Source: RGIG3528 sp964653855 (GTDB lineage Bacteria > Bacillota > Clostridia > Lachnospirales > Lachnospiraceae). From it: a stretch of DNA of 36,308 bases. Position 1 is the stretch's first letter, and the number at the start of each line of letters is the position of its first letter. A program made the position numbers and the translations under genes. The notes under the pieces were generated by a model that saw nothing but the letters and a program-made list of their open reading frames with translations, did not search any database and was not told the origin of the DNA. Below are positions 24,887 through 33,047 of this stretch, one piece after another. The stretch spans positions 1 through 36,308 of the forward strand of contig CAZZFV010000022.1 in NCBI GenBank assembly GCA_964653855.1, read 5' to 3'.

Positions 24887-25255
24887 TTATTTGCTTATCG
24901 TATGCCTTATCGAGTCTGTCGTGATCGGTTTCAAAATATAATCGTTTATATGATGACGCCACGCATCGATCGCATAATCGGTACCGTCTGCCATGAGATT
25001 TACGCAAACGTTCTTGTTTCTGTTTCTGAGCTCTTCGGTAAGAACAAAACCGTTTCCCGTTTTCATTTCGACATCCGCAAAGCAAACATCGACCTTCGAT
25101 GAATCCGCATAGGAAATCGCTTTTTGCGGACTGTCGACGCCGACAACGGTATCGTCCGGGAAAACTTCCTGCACGTTATTCATCAAGCTTTTAAGCTCTT
25201 TTTTATTGTTTTGCACAAGAAGTATTACCAAGTTTCCTGTCCTCTTTCCTTCCAT
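24887..25255 (-). CDS. Stand-alone degenerate receiver-domain protein
   Basis: 122 residues with the size and fold pattern of a CheY-like receiver and no output domain. The putative phosphoacceptor remains (FADVEM, Asp61), and the C-terminal Lys-Pro is kept (YILKPI, Lys109). The acidic metal-binding pair near the N-terminus is replaced: LLVQNNKKEL has Gln15-Asn16-Asn17. The conserved Thr/Ser of beta-4 is not evident (NLMADGT). Such pseudo-receivers usually signal without normal Mg-dependent phosphorylation. It lies 102 bp after the intact response-regulator gene, on the same strand, with a GGGAGA ribosome binding site. It may be a partner or a decayed duplicate; the role is unknown. Confidence 0.8.
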   Translation of the reverse strand: MEGKRTGNLVILLVQNNKKELKSLMNNVQEVFPDDTVVGVDSPQKAISYADSSKVDVCFADVEMKTGNGFVLTEELRNRNKNVCVNLMADGTDYAIDAWRHHINDYILKPITTDSIRHTISK

Positions 25256-25357
25256 ATACGATATCTCCCGTAATCACGGTCACGTAGTTTCGCTTTCAAA
25301 AACAAACCGTATTTTACATCACCTTGTACAACAAAAGTACACCATTTTCGTGATAGT

Positions 25358-26179
25358 TTACTTATGTGCCTTATTCATAAGATCGGCATTCGTCATCTCT
25401 GCCCAGCTGTATTGAGCCATATATTCGCCGCGATACGAATTTATCGCGATTGCGTCGCCCTTATAAAAATCATATACGTCACACTTGATTCTTGTTGTGT
25501 CAACCGCAATGTGATTCCACGTTTTTATGATAATGCTTCCGACGCCGTTTTCCTTTAACGTCTTTTTGAGACTTGAGATTATTGTATGCGCCTGGTTAAG
25601 CGTTGTCTTGTCGATCGGTCTGTCTTCCCAAAGAACGCTCACGATTTCGCCCGTCGTAACGGCCGCACCGTTTCTGTCTATCAAATACGCAAACAATTCC
25701 TTTGCCTTTTCACGCTGGAAAGATACGATGTGATTGTCGACAAAGAGCTCAAAATTTCCGAATGTCTGTGCTCTTATATCTTTTGACAAAGTGTTTTCCG
25801 TATTCTTCCAATCGATATTTAAGGCGTTGAGTGTTTCCGTAATGTGTCTCGCCTCAACGGGCTTAAGAAGGTACCCGACCGCATGCATGCGGAACGCGTC
25901 ATATGCGTATTCACTGTATGCCGTGCAGAAAATTATCTTTGTCTCGTGGTGAATTTCTTTTATTTTCTTTGCAAGCTCGATACCCGTCATCCCCCGAAGA
26001 TTGATATCAAGGAAAGCAAAATCAAGCGTCTCGTCGTGAGCCGCCAGGTCATTTGCGTAATCGATAGCCTCGTTTCCGTCTTCAAAACCCATTATATCGT
26101 CATTTTTGAAGATTTTGCGAAGCTCAGCCTTCATATCTTCAAGTATCAACCGTTCATCGTCAACCGCAAGTACATTCAT
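25358..26179 (-). CDS. Response regulator with SARP-like winged-helix output domain
   Basis: 273 residues. Residues 1-120 form an intact receiver: acidic pair Asp7-Asp8 (LAVDDERL), phosphoacceptor Asp58 in FLDINL, Thr in CTAYSEY, and Lys in LLKPVE. Residues about 138-235 are an OmpR/SARP-like winged helix (FGNFELFVDNHIVSFQREKA, then KELFAYLIDRNG, TTGEIVSVLWED), with a short tail. This receiver-SARP layout is frequent in Lachnospiraceae and their relatives. No histidine kinase gene is adjacent, so it is an orphan. The start has an AGGGGGC ribosome binding site and a TATAAT box 35-40 bp upstream. Targets are unknown. Confidence 0.9.
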   Translation of the reverse strand: MNVLAVDDERLILEDMKAELRKIFKNDDIMGFEDGNEAIDYANDLAAHDETLDFAFLDINLRGMTGIELAKKIKEIHHETKIIFCTAYSEYAYDAFRMHAVGYLLKPVEARHITETLNALNIDWKNTENTLSKDIRAQTFGNFELFVDNHIVSFQREKAKELFAYLIDRNGAAVTTGEIVSVLWEDRPIDKTTLNQAHTIISSLKKTLKENGVGSIIIKTWNHIAVDTTRIKCDVYDFYKGDAIAINSYRGEYMAQYSWAEMTNADLMNKAHK

Positions 26180-26213
26180 ATAAAAAGCCCCCTATGTAAC
26201 ATCTTGTTTTCGG

Positions 26214-26219
26214 ATTATA
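26214..26219 (-). promoter_or_regulatory. -10 box of the response-regulator gene
   Basis: Perfect TATAAT on the minus strand, preceded by TGC (near-extended -10). The -35 region is not convincing (GGGGTT at 17 bp). The predicted start is near 26207, with a leader of about 28 nt. The rest of the 26180-26422 divergent region is AT-rich with no gene. Confidence 0.5.
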
Positions 26220-26380
26220 GCATAAAAAACAACATAAACCCCTCAGTTTAGATTTATTTAATTAAACAATATTTCCGACTTAATATAATTTCCAAAAAAC
26301 GGTACCCGATTTAATTTCTCTTTTCTTTTTTAAATTTCGCCGATTGATATATTACACTTTCGAATTTTTAAAAATTGTTA

Positions 26381-26386
26381 TATAAT
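26381..26386 (+). promoter_or_regulatory. -10 box of the DUF6472-like gene
   Basis: Perfect TATAAT on the plus strand with a weak -35 (TTTCGA at 17 bp). The predicted start near 26393 gives a leader of about 30 nt with an AAGGAGG ribosome binding site (26410-26416) ahead of the ATG at 26423. Confidence 0.55.
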
Positions 26387-26422
26387 GCAACTTATCAAAT
26401 TTTCCCCCCAAGGAGGCACCTC

Positions 26423-26599
26423 ATGTCCAATCAGTGCGATATGTGCGCAAATTATGCATACGACGAAGAATTCGAAGAATATTATTGTGTTGTGGAACTT
26501 GACGAAGACGAATATTACAGATACATTTCCGACAAAAGCGCATCTTGCCCCTATTACAAAAACGGAGACGAATACAGTGTCGTAAAGCATCAAATGTAA
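26423..26599 (+). CDS. DUF6472-like cysteine-rich micro-protein
   Basis: 58 residues, very acidic, with four cysteines (Cys5, Cys8, Cys22, Cys42) in a CxxC-x13-C-x19-C pattern, which suggests a small metal-binding fold. Key segments are CDMCANYAYDEEFEEYYC and VELDEDEYYRY, ending SCPYYKNGDEYSVVKHQM. This matches my memory of the Lachnospiraceae DUF6472 family, found as a small gene of unknown function. The start at 26423 follows AAGGAGG by 6 bases; an upstream ATG at 26375 is ignored because it lies in the promoter. Once the neighbouring gap is collapsed, its 3' end overlaps the convergent hemW end by 10 bp. Confidence 0.88.
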   Translation: MSNQCDMCANYAYDEEFEEYYCVVELDEDEYYRYISDKSASCPYYKNGDEYSVVKHQM

Positions 26600-26601
26600 A
26601 A

Positions 26602-26701
26602 NNNNNNNNNNNNNNNNNNNNNNNNNNNNNNNNNNNNNNNNNNNNNNNNNNNNNNNNNNNNNNNNNNNNNNNNNNNNNNNNNNNNNNNNNNNNNNNNNNN
26701 N
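26602..26701. other. 100-N assembly gap with duplicated 20-bp flanks
   Basis: Exactly 100 N. The 20 bases before it (26582-26601) recur exactly after it (26702-26721). As with the first gap, this looks like an unmerged contig overlap with no missing sequence. Confidence 0.85.
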
Positions 26702-26709
26702 GTAAAGCA

Positions 26710-27849
26710 TCAAATGTAAAATCGCTCAAATATGACATTGCTCACATCGATTCCGTAATCCGTGAGACTGAGCATATCTCCTTCACGCACAAGCGTCTTT
26801 TCACTCACCGACTTGTTTATTTCCGCACCGAAAACATCATCAATCGTCACACCGAATTTTTCTTTAAATCCGCTTATCGAAATTCCCCGTGTCATGCGAA
26901 GTCCCAGTATCATGTATTCGGACATCAGCGATTTTTTTGTCAAAATTTCTTCCGTTATATGATTTACGGGATTTTCGATATATTTTTTTACGTCTCTCAC
27001 ATTCGAATATCTTACGTTGTTTATAAGCGACGCCGCTCCCGCTCCGAGACCAATGTATTCCGTTCCCGTCCAATACGACGAATTGTGACGGCTTTCATAG
27101 CCGGGACGTGCAAAATTTGATATTTCGTATCTCATAAATCCCGCTTTTTTAAGTCGTTCCGAGATCCCTTTATACATTTTTCTGTCCGTTATTTCATCAG
27201 GCAAGTCCTTATAAAGCGGTCCTTTTTCCGAATAAAGCTTATAAAATTCCGTCCCCTCTTCCACCATGAGACTGTATGCGGATATATGCTTCGGATTAAG
27301 TGAAACAATTTTGTCAATCGTGTAAAAACAGTCTTCTTCGGTTTGCTTCGGCAGAGAAAACATCACATCGACCGAAACATTCATAATCCCCGCATCATAA
27401 ATATTTTTTACGCATTCTTCGGAGTCCTTAAAAGTATGAATACGGCCGAGGAGCTGAAGCTCCTTCTCTATCGCCGACTGAACGCCGATCGACATGCGGT
27501 TTACGCCGAGGCTCCTAAGCCCCAAAACCCTATCAAAAGTAATCGTCCCCGGATTTCCTTCGACCGTAAATTCGGTGACCGCACCCGTATCAAAAATTTC
27601 ATTTATCGCCGCAACAATCTTTTCGATATAAAGTATCGGCAAAACGGTCGGCGTGCCGCCCCCGAAATAAATCGTCGATATTTTGTAATTTTTTGCAGTC
27701 TCGCAATATGACTCAATTTCACGAGTTACCGCGTCCGTATACTCACGAAACACGTTTTCGTTTCCTACACCCGACAAAAAATCACAATATTTGCATTTTT
27801 TAACGCAAAAGGGGATATGTACATATATCCCCGCATTTTTTTTGATCAT
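26710..27849 (-). CDS. hemW: HemW, radical SAM heme chaperone
   Basis: 379 residues. HemW resembles coproporphyrinogen III dehydrogenase (HemN) but acts as a heme-binding chaperone. The radical SAM cluster motif is Cys15-x3-Cys19-x2-Cys22 (PFCVKKCKYCDF), lacking the fourth Cys typical of HemN, which supports HemW. Other segments are IYFGGGTPTVLP, EFTVEGNPGTIT, NRMSIGVQSA, VDVMFSLPKQT, HISAYSLMVEEGTEF and RYEISNFARPGYESRHN followed by SSYWTG. The ATG at 27849 is preferred; a TTG at 27861 overlapping the lepA stop is possible, and neither has a clear ribosome binding site. Lying right after lepA is the common Firmicute order. Its stop lies just inside the duplicated flank of the N gap. Confidence 0.94.
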   Translation of the reverse strand: MIKKNAGIYVHIPFCVKKCKYCDFLSGVGNENVFREYTDAVTREIESYCETAKNYKISTIYFGGGTPTVLPILYIEKIVAAINEIFDTGAVTEFTVEGNPGTITFDRVLGLRSLGVNRMSIGVQSAIEKELQLLGRIHTFKDSEECVKNIYDAGIMNVSVDVMFSLPKQTEEDCFYTIDKIVSLNPKHISAYSLMVEEGTEFYKLYSEKGPLYKDLPDEITDRKMYKGISERLKKAGFMRYEISNFARPGYESRHNSSYWTGTEYIGLGAGAASLINNVRYSNVRDVKKYIENPVNHITEEILTKKSLMSEYMILGLRMTRGISISGFKEKFGVTIDDVFGAEINKSVSEKTLVREGDMLSLTDYGIDVSNVIFERFYI

Positions 27850-27857
27850 ATTTAAAA

Positions 27858-29675
27858 TCAATCGGTATCGTCAAGCTTAAGCACAGCCATAAACGCCTTT
27901 TGAGGCACCTCGACATTGCCTATCTGACGCATTCGCTTTTTTCCTTCCTTTTGCTTTTCGAGAAGCTTCTTCTTTCTTGTGATGTCACCGCCGTAACATT
28001 TTGCAAGAACGTCCTTTCTCATTGCGGAAACCGTTTCACGCGCGATTACCTTGCCGCCCACCGCTGCCTGAATCGGAATTTCAAACAAGTGTCTCGGAAT
28101 TTCACCCTTTAACTTCTCGCACATTTTGCGTCCGCGCTCGTAAGCTCCGTCCGCATGAACGATGAATGAAAGTGCGTCAACCTCCTCATGATTTATGAGA
28201 ATATCGAGCTTACAAAGCTTTGAAGGCACATATCCCTTCATTTCGTAATCAAGCGACGCATATCCCTTTGAGCGTGACTTTAATGCGTCAAAGAAGTCGT
28301 ATATTATTTCGTTTAACGGAAGCTCGTATTTGAGAAGCGCTCTCGTCTGCTCTATATATTCGATTCCTATATATACGCCTCTCCGCTCCTGACAAAGCTT
28401 CATGATTGCGCCCACAAATTCCGTTTTTACCATAATTTCCGCGGAAACTATCGGTTCTTCCATATGCTCGATTTCGGAAGGATCGGGCATATTTGACGGA
28501 TTGGTGAGTTCAACGCATTCTCCGTTTGTTTTATATACCTTATAAATTACGCTCGGCGCCGTTGTGACAAGATCGAGCATATATTCGCGTTCGAGACGCT
28601 CTTCGATGATTTCAAGATGAAGAAGGCCCAGGAATCCTCACCTGAATCCGAATCCGAGAGCGATTGAAGTTTCGGGCTCATACACAAGAGACGCATCGTT
28701 AAGCTGCAATTTTTCGAGCGCGTCTCTTAAATCCGCATAATGTGCTCCGTCTGCCGGATAAAGTCCGCAATATACCATCGAATTTACTTTTTTGTATCCG
28801 GGAAGCGCTTTTTCGCACGGATTGTCCGCTTCCGTCACCGTGTCGCCCACACGCGTATCCTTGACATTCTTTAATGACGCGGTTATGTATCCCACACATC
28901 CGGCGTACAGTTCGTCCGCGGGCACAAAGCGTCCGGGGCCGAAAAATCCGACTTCGACGACTTCCGCCACCGCACCCGTTGCCATCATGCGTATACGTGT
29001 GCCTTTTCTTACCGATCCGTCAAATATACGGCAAAATACGATTACTCCCCTGTACGAATCGTAAAGCGAATCGAATATGAGTGCCTTTAGGGGTGCATTC
29101 TCGTCTCCCTTCGGCGCAGGCACTTTTTTAACTATGCTTTCAAGCACATCTTCTATATTTATTCCGTTTTTCGCAGAAATAAGCGGTGCGTCCGACGCCT
29201 CTATTCCTATAACGTCTTCGATTTCGTTTTTTACTCTTTCGGGCTCCGCACTCGGTAAGTCAATCTTATTGATAACGGGAAAAACTTCAAGATTGTGATC
29301 GATCGCCATATAGACGTTTGCAAGCGTCTGTGCTTCTATCCCTTGCGCAGCATCCACAACAAGCACCGCACCCTCGCATGCCGCAAGGCTTCTCGAAACC
29401 TCGTAGTTAAAGTCAACGTGACCCGGCGTGTCTATAAGATTAAAAATATATTCCTGCCCGTCGCGAGCCTTATACACCGTGCGGATTGTCTGCGCCTTTA
29501 TCGTGATTCCGCGTTCGCGCTCAAGATCCATGTTGTCAAGAACCTGCTCTTGCATTTCACGCGTTGTGAGGAGTCCCGTCTTTTCGATGATTCTGTCCGC
29601 AAGCGTGCTCTTTCCGTGGTCGATGTGTGCAATTATACAAAAATTTCTGAACTTCGATTTGTCAATACGTGGCAT
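27858..29675 (-). pseudogene. lepA: lepA (elongation factor 4) interrupted by one in-frame TGA
   Basis: LepA is a ribosome-associated translational GTPase. The reading frame from 29675 (MPRIDKSKFRNF, G1 motif AHIDHGKST, G3 DTPGHVDF, G4 NKIDLP) runs 345 codons to a TGA at 28640-28638. It continues open in the same frame for 19 codons and then the remaining 240 codons to a TGA at 27860-27858. The total of about 605 codons is the normal LepA length. The interruption falls in the conserved segment GFGFR-x-GFLGLLHLEI, where x is Cys in the family, so it is a one-base change from TGC or TGT. No frameshift is present. It may be a nonsense mutation, a sequencing or assembly error, or recoding. If real, the N-terminal fragment keeps the GTPase domain but loses the C-terminal domain. 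It lies 31 bp after the mannosidase gene. Confidence 0.88.
28638..28640 (-). other. In-frame TGA at the conserved Cys codon of lepA
   Basis: The plus strand reads TCA here. Codons on both sides translate as GFGFR and GFLGLLH, which flank a Cys in the family. TGA is used as a true stop by lepA itself, hemW, whiA and glk in this window, so a general reassignment is unlikely. No bacterial SECIS-like hairpin with an apical GGU loop was seen in the 40 nt downstream. Confidence 0.9.
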
Positions 29676-29706
29676 GAAAAAAAATTCCCTTTCGCAAGTC
29701 TCCTGC

Positions 29707-32700
29707 TTATATTTCTTTTTTGATTATGAGCTTTACCGTCTTTATTTCGTACGGATTCATTTTGAGCGTAACCTTATTTTCGTTTAAATTAAGTCGCCTC
29801 GTCGTATATTCAAGCATGTCGCACTCAAATGCCGAAACGATTTCAAAGCATGAAGAAAGATTTGCTGCGGCTCTTCCGCCGAAACTCTCATAAAGCCGCA
29901 AAATCACGGATACGTTCTGCTCCGTTTTTAAATTCTCCGTTTCGTCTATTTTAACTATTGTCCCTTTTTCCGAATGCATCGGCTTTACTACTTCAAGTAT
30001 GACCGAATCGGAATCGATGTTAAAAAAGCTCTTTACATGTTCCTCAGGCTTCTTCGCAAACAAAGTATAGACGGGATAATTTAAGAAATAGCTTTCCTTT
30101 ATGACATCGCCCGTCCTAAAATCACCCTTGTGCGGAAGAATCGAATAAGTAAATTCGTGGTGTTCCCTGTCCGCATGGGGATTCGGGAAAATGCCTGATT
30201 TAATGAGCGTGAGTGACATGGTGGTCTCGTTTCCCGAATATCCGTACTTACAATCGTTCATAAGCGCGATTCCGTATCCGTTTTCCGAAATATCCGCCCA
30301 TTTATGCGCACAAACCTCGTATTTTGCCGCATCCCAGCTTGTATTTTCGTGAGTCGCACGCTCCACGTTTCCGTATTGGATTTCGTATGTTGCCTTGTTT
30401 GCAACAACATCAAACGGAAAATAAGTTTTCAAAAGCACCTGCGATTCGTTCCAATCGATTTCCGTCTTGAAGTCGATTCTGCGTAAATTGTTATAAAAAT
30501 AAATTTTTTGTGTTATAACGGAATTGTTAAAGCGCTTTACAACCTTTAAGCACTTAAACACATCCCCGTCTTCGATTATTTCGGCGGAAACGGTATCATG
30601 AACATCCCAGCTCTTTTCGACATAAAACTTGTCTATGTTCCATGCGTCATACTCTTTCGGAATGTCTTCGAAAGCTGCAAGCCTGTTTCCTTTAAAACCT
30701 TTCTTTATGATTTCGCGGTTGTTTTCCTTATCGAAAAGAGAAACGATTTCGAGATTTTTGTCAAATTTGACATCATAAAATCCGGTCGAAATCTTTATAT
30801 CCCGCTTTTTGTCGTCATAAATTTCCGAATCGTTTTCTCCGTAACTCCCGGCATCATTTTCACCGTAATTTTCGCCGTATCCCCGATTAAACTCCGCAAA
30901 ATTTCCCGAATCGGATACCGTGTTCTCACGTATCTCCGTGATTTCATATACCTTATATCCTTTTTGAGGTATATTCTTTGCGATAAACACGGTTTTAAAG
31001 TCACTCGTATGCTGCGCGGTTAAAATTTCCGATGTTTCCGGATCAATAATTCCAAAGCATCCGTCAATCGTAACCGTATCCGTTCTCTCAAACGATGTAT
31101 TGTTAAACACATAAAGGTAGTTCTTATTGTCGTTTACATCAAAGAGACTCTCATTATCCGTATTCTTTTTTACGATTTTTGTAAGCGAATCGTCGATAAT
31201 ATGCTGTTCCGAATTCCAAACTTCTGTGTATTGACGAAGCGAATCGATATACACGTCTTCTATCGAAGATCCGGGCAAAATATCGTGGAATTGGTTCAAC
31301 AAAACTTTTTTCCAGCATTCCTTTATTTCGGAAAAAGGATAATCGGAAGCGGCTCCCATAAGAAACGCATAAAGCGCCATGCTTTCCGCGTCTTCGTTTC
31401 TTATTTCGCACTTACGGTTATACTTTTTGTTTCTTGCCATCGATGTGTAAGTACCGCGATGATATTCGAGGTAAAGCTCTCCGTTCCACTTGGGGACCTT
31501 TTTCCCTTTTAAATTTTTATTTAATTCGTCAAAAAATTCAAGGACGTGGCTCATTTTCACACGAGGACATCCGGGAAGAGTATGCTGTAACCGTCTTGCC
31601 TCTTCAAGCATCGAAATCGTTGCTCCGCCGCCTCCGTCACCGTGTCCGAAGCACGTGAGCACATTCTCGTTTATATCCTTGTTTTGATATCTTTGCCAGC
31701 ATCCCATTATCTGATTTGCGTTTTCGCGCCCGTTGTAGGTTGTTTCGGCCGTGCGCTTTTTGTTGAGCTCGGGATCCGTAATATAGTCTTTTGTGGTAAT
31801 AAGATATGTGAGAACTTCCGTTCCGTCGATTCCTTTCCACAAAAAAGTATCGTTCGGAATTTGATTAAACTCATTCCAACCGAGCTTTGTCGTCATAAAA
31901 TAATCTATACGGCTTTTCTTTAAAATTTGCGGCATTGCGGCACTGTAGCCAAACACGTCGGGAAGCCACAATACACGATTGTTGCTTGTCCCAAACTCCT
32001 CCTTAAAGAAAGACGTTCCGAATAAAATCTGCCTGATAAGCGATTCACCGGACGCAAGATTACAATCCGCTTCAAGCCACATTGCGCCTTCCGTTTCCCA
32101 TCTGCCCTCGGCAACTCTTTCCTTAATACGCGAATAAATTTCGGGACTTTCTTCCTTTACGAATTCGTAAAGCTGAGGCTGGCTGGACATGAATTTATAT
32201 TCCGGATATCTGTCCATTTCGTAAAGAACCGTGGAAAAACTCCGAATAACCTTTTCACGCGTCTGTCTGAGCGGCCATTTCCAGGCAACGTCGATATGCG
32301 TATGTCCGACACTCGACACAATCACGTTCGAAATCGGATCTCTTTCTATGAGACTTGTTTTTTCGTCATAAATATATTTTTTGATAAATTCGTCGCACTT
32401 TTTAACCGATTCATGAAACGCGTCCGAGCCCGCATTTCTTAAATCAAGTATCGACACGGCATCGTTTAAAACGGTCAAATACTCGTTTTGAAGCTTATCC
32501 GTGTTCTTCATGAGGCATGCAATGTCATAAGGCACAAGGATGTCATAATAAAGCTCTTCGACATCGTCTTGAACAATCACCGTATCGATAAGCAAAAAGT
32601 CACGTGCGTCAGCACCGTTCGAATACGCATAGAGAGCATACTCATACTTATCTCCCGGAATTGCCTCTTTGCAAAGAATCACTTCGTTATGATTCATGTC

Positions 32701-33039
32701 GTGTCCGCATATGATTTTACCGTTTATATAAACAAGAAATTGCGGATTGTCCGTATTCCAAATATCCGTGGCACCCGTGTTAAGTGTTACCGCGACTTTT
32801 TTCCCCGCATATTCCTTCGGAATTGTTATTACGGTTTTAAAGGCGGCATGCGTTTCGTGACCGCCCCATGTTTCGTTTCTGTCGAAATCATTCCAAACGC
32901 CGTCTTCGTTAAAACATGTTTCACGTTCCCCGTAACCGATATCCTTTTTCCTGATACCGGTCACCGCTATTCTGTTTGTTCTGCGATTTTTGTCCAGTTT
33001 GTCCAGAATTCCGCGAATACGGTCTTTGTAATATTCCAT
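29707..33039 (-). CDS. GH38 alpha-mannosidase
   Basis: 1110 residues, no signal peptide, so cytoplasmic. GH38 enzymes remove alpha-linked mannose with retention and need zinc. Visible: an N-terminal beta domain (about 1-235), the catalytic domain with HTHIDVAW (His246, Asp248-equivalent region to Asp250, zinc ligands), WLEADCNLASGESLIRQ, the catalytic nucleophile Asp361 in VLWLPDVFGYS, and CFGHGDGGGG with a second zinc-site His. The mid/C-terminal beta domains follow, ending NLNENKVTLKMNPYEIKTVK. A short Tyr-Gly-Glu-Asn repeat with acidic residues lies near residues 720-745. It starts 8 bp after the diguanylate cyclase stop with an AAAGGA ribosome binding site. Likely substrates are short mannosides imported from glycans or mannan. 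Confidence 0.94.
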   Translation of the reverse strand: MEYYKDRIRGILDKLDKNRRTNRIAVTGIRKKDIGYGERETCFNEDGVWNDFDRNETWGGHETHAAFKTVITIPKEYAGKKVAVTLNTGATDIWNTDNPQFLVYINGKIICGHDMNHNEVILCKEAIPGDKYEYALYAYSNGADARDFLLIDTVIVQDDVEELYYDILVPYDIACLMKNTDKLQNEYLTVLNDAVSILDLRNAGSDAFHESVKKCDEFIKKYIYDEKTSLIERDPISNVIVSSVGHTHIDVAWKWPLRQTREKVIRSFSTVLYEMDRYPEYKFMSSQPQLYEFVKEESPEIYSRIKERVAEGRWETEGAMWLEADCNLASGESLIRQILFGTSFFKEEFGTSNNRVLWLPDVFGYSAAMPQILKKSRIDYFMTTKLGWNEFNQIPNDTFLWKGIDGTEVLTYLITTKDYITDPELNKKRTAETTYNGRENANQIMGCWQRYQNKDINENVLTCFGHGDGGGGATISMLEEARRLQHTLPGCPRVKMSHVLEFFDELNKNLKGKKVPKWNGELYLEYHRGTYTSMARNKKYNRKCEIRNEDAESMALYAFLMGAASDYPFSEIKECWKKVLLNQFHDILPGSSIEDVYIDSLRQYTEVWNSEQHIIDDSLTKIVKKNTDNESLFDVNDNKNYLYVFNNTSFERTDTVTIDGCFGIIDPETSEILTAQHTSDFKTVFIAKNIPQKGYKVYEITEIRENTVSDSGNFAEFNRGYGENYGENDAGSYGENDSEIYDDKKRDIKISTGFYDVKFDKNLEIVSLFDKENNREIIKKGFKGNRLAAFEDIPKEYDAWNIDKFYVEKSWDVHDTVSAEIIEDGDVFKCLKVVKRFNNSVITQKIYFYNNLRRIDFKTEIDWNESQVLLKTYFPFDVVANKATYEIQYGNVERATHENTSWDAAKYEVCAHKWADISENGYGIALMNDCKYGYSGNETTMSLTLIKSGIFPNPHADREHHEFTYSILPHKGDFRTGDVIKESYFLNYPVYTLFAKKPEEHVKSFFNIDSDSVILEVVKPMHSEKGTIVKIDETENLKTEQNVSVILRLYESFGGRAAANLSSCFEIVSAFECDMLEYTTRRLNLNENKVTLKMNPYEIKTVKLIIKKEI

Positions 33040-33047
33040 AATTACAA

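Noticed and set aside
26245..26380. Possible small RNA or riboswitch in the divergent AT-rich region
   Set aside because: No conserved riboswitch core or strong stem was seen; the region is explained by two divergent promoters.
28638..28640. General reassignment of TGA to an amino acid
   Set aside because: TGA ends several intact genes here (lepA itself, hemW, whiA, glk), and Trp is encoded by TGG throughout.
28590..28640. SECIS element for selenocysteine at the lepA TGA
   Set aside because: Only a weak CUUC/GAAG stem is seen, without the apical GGU loop at the expected distance; it cannot be excluded without a folding computation.
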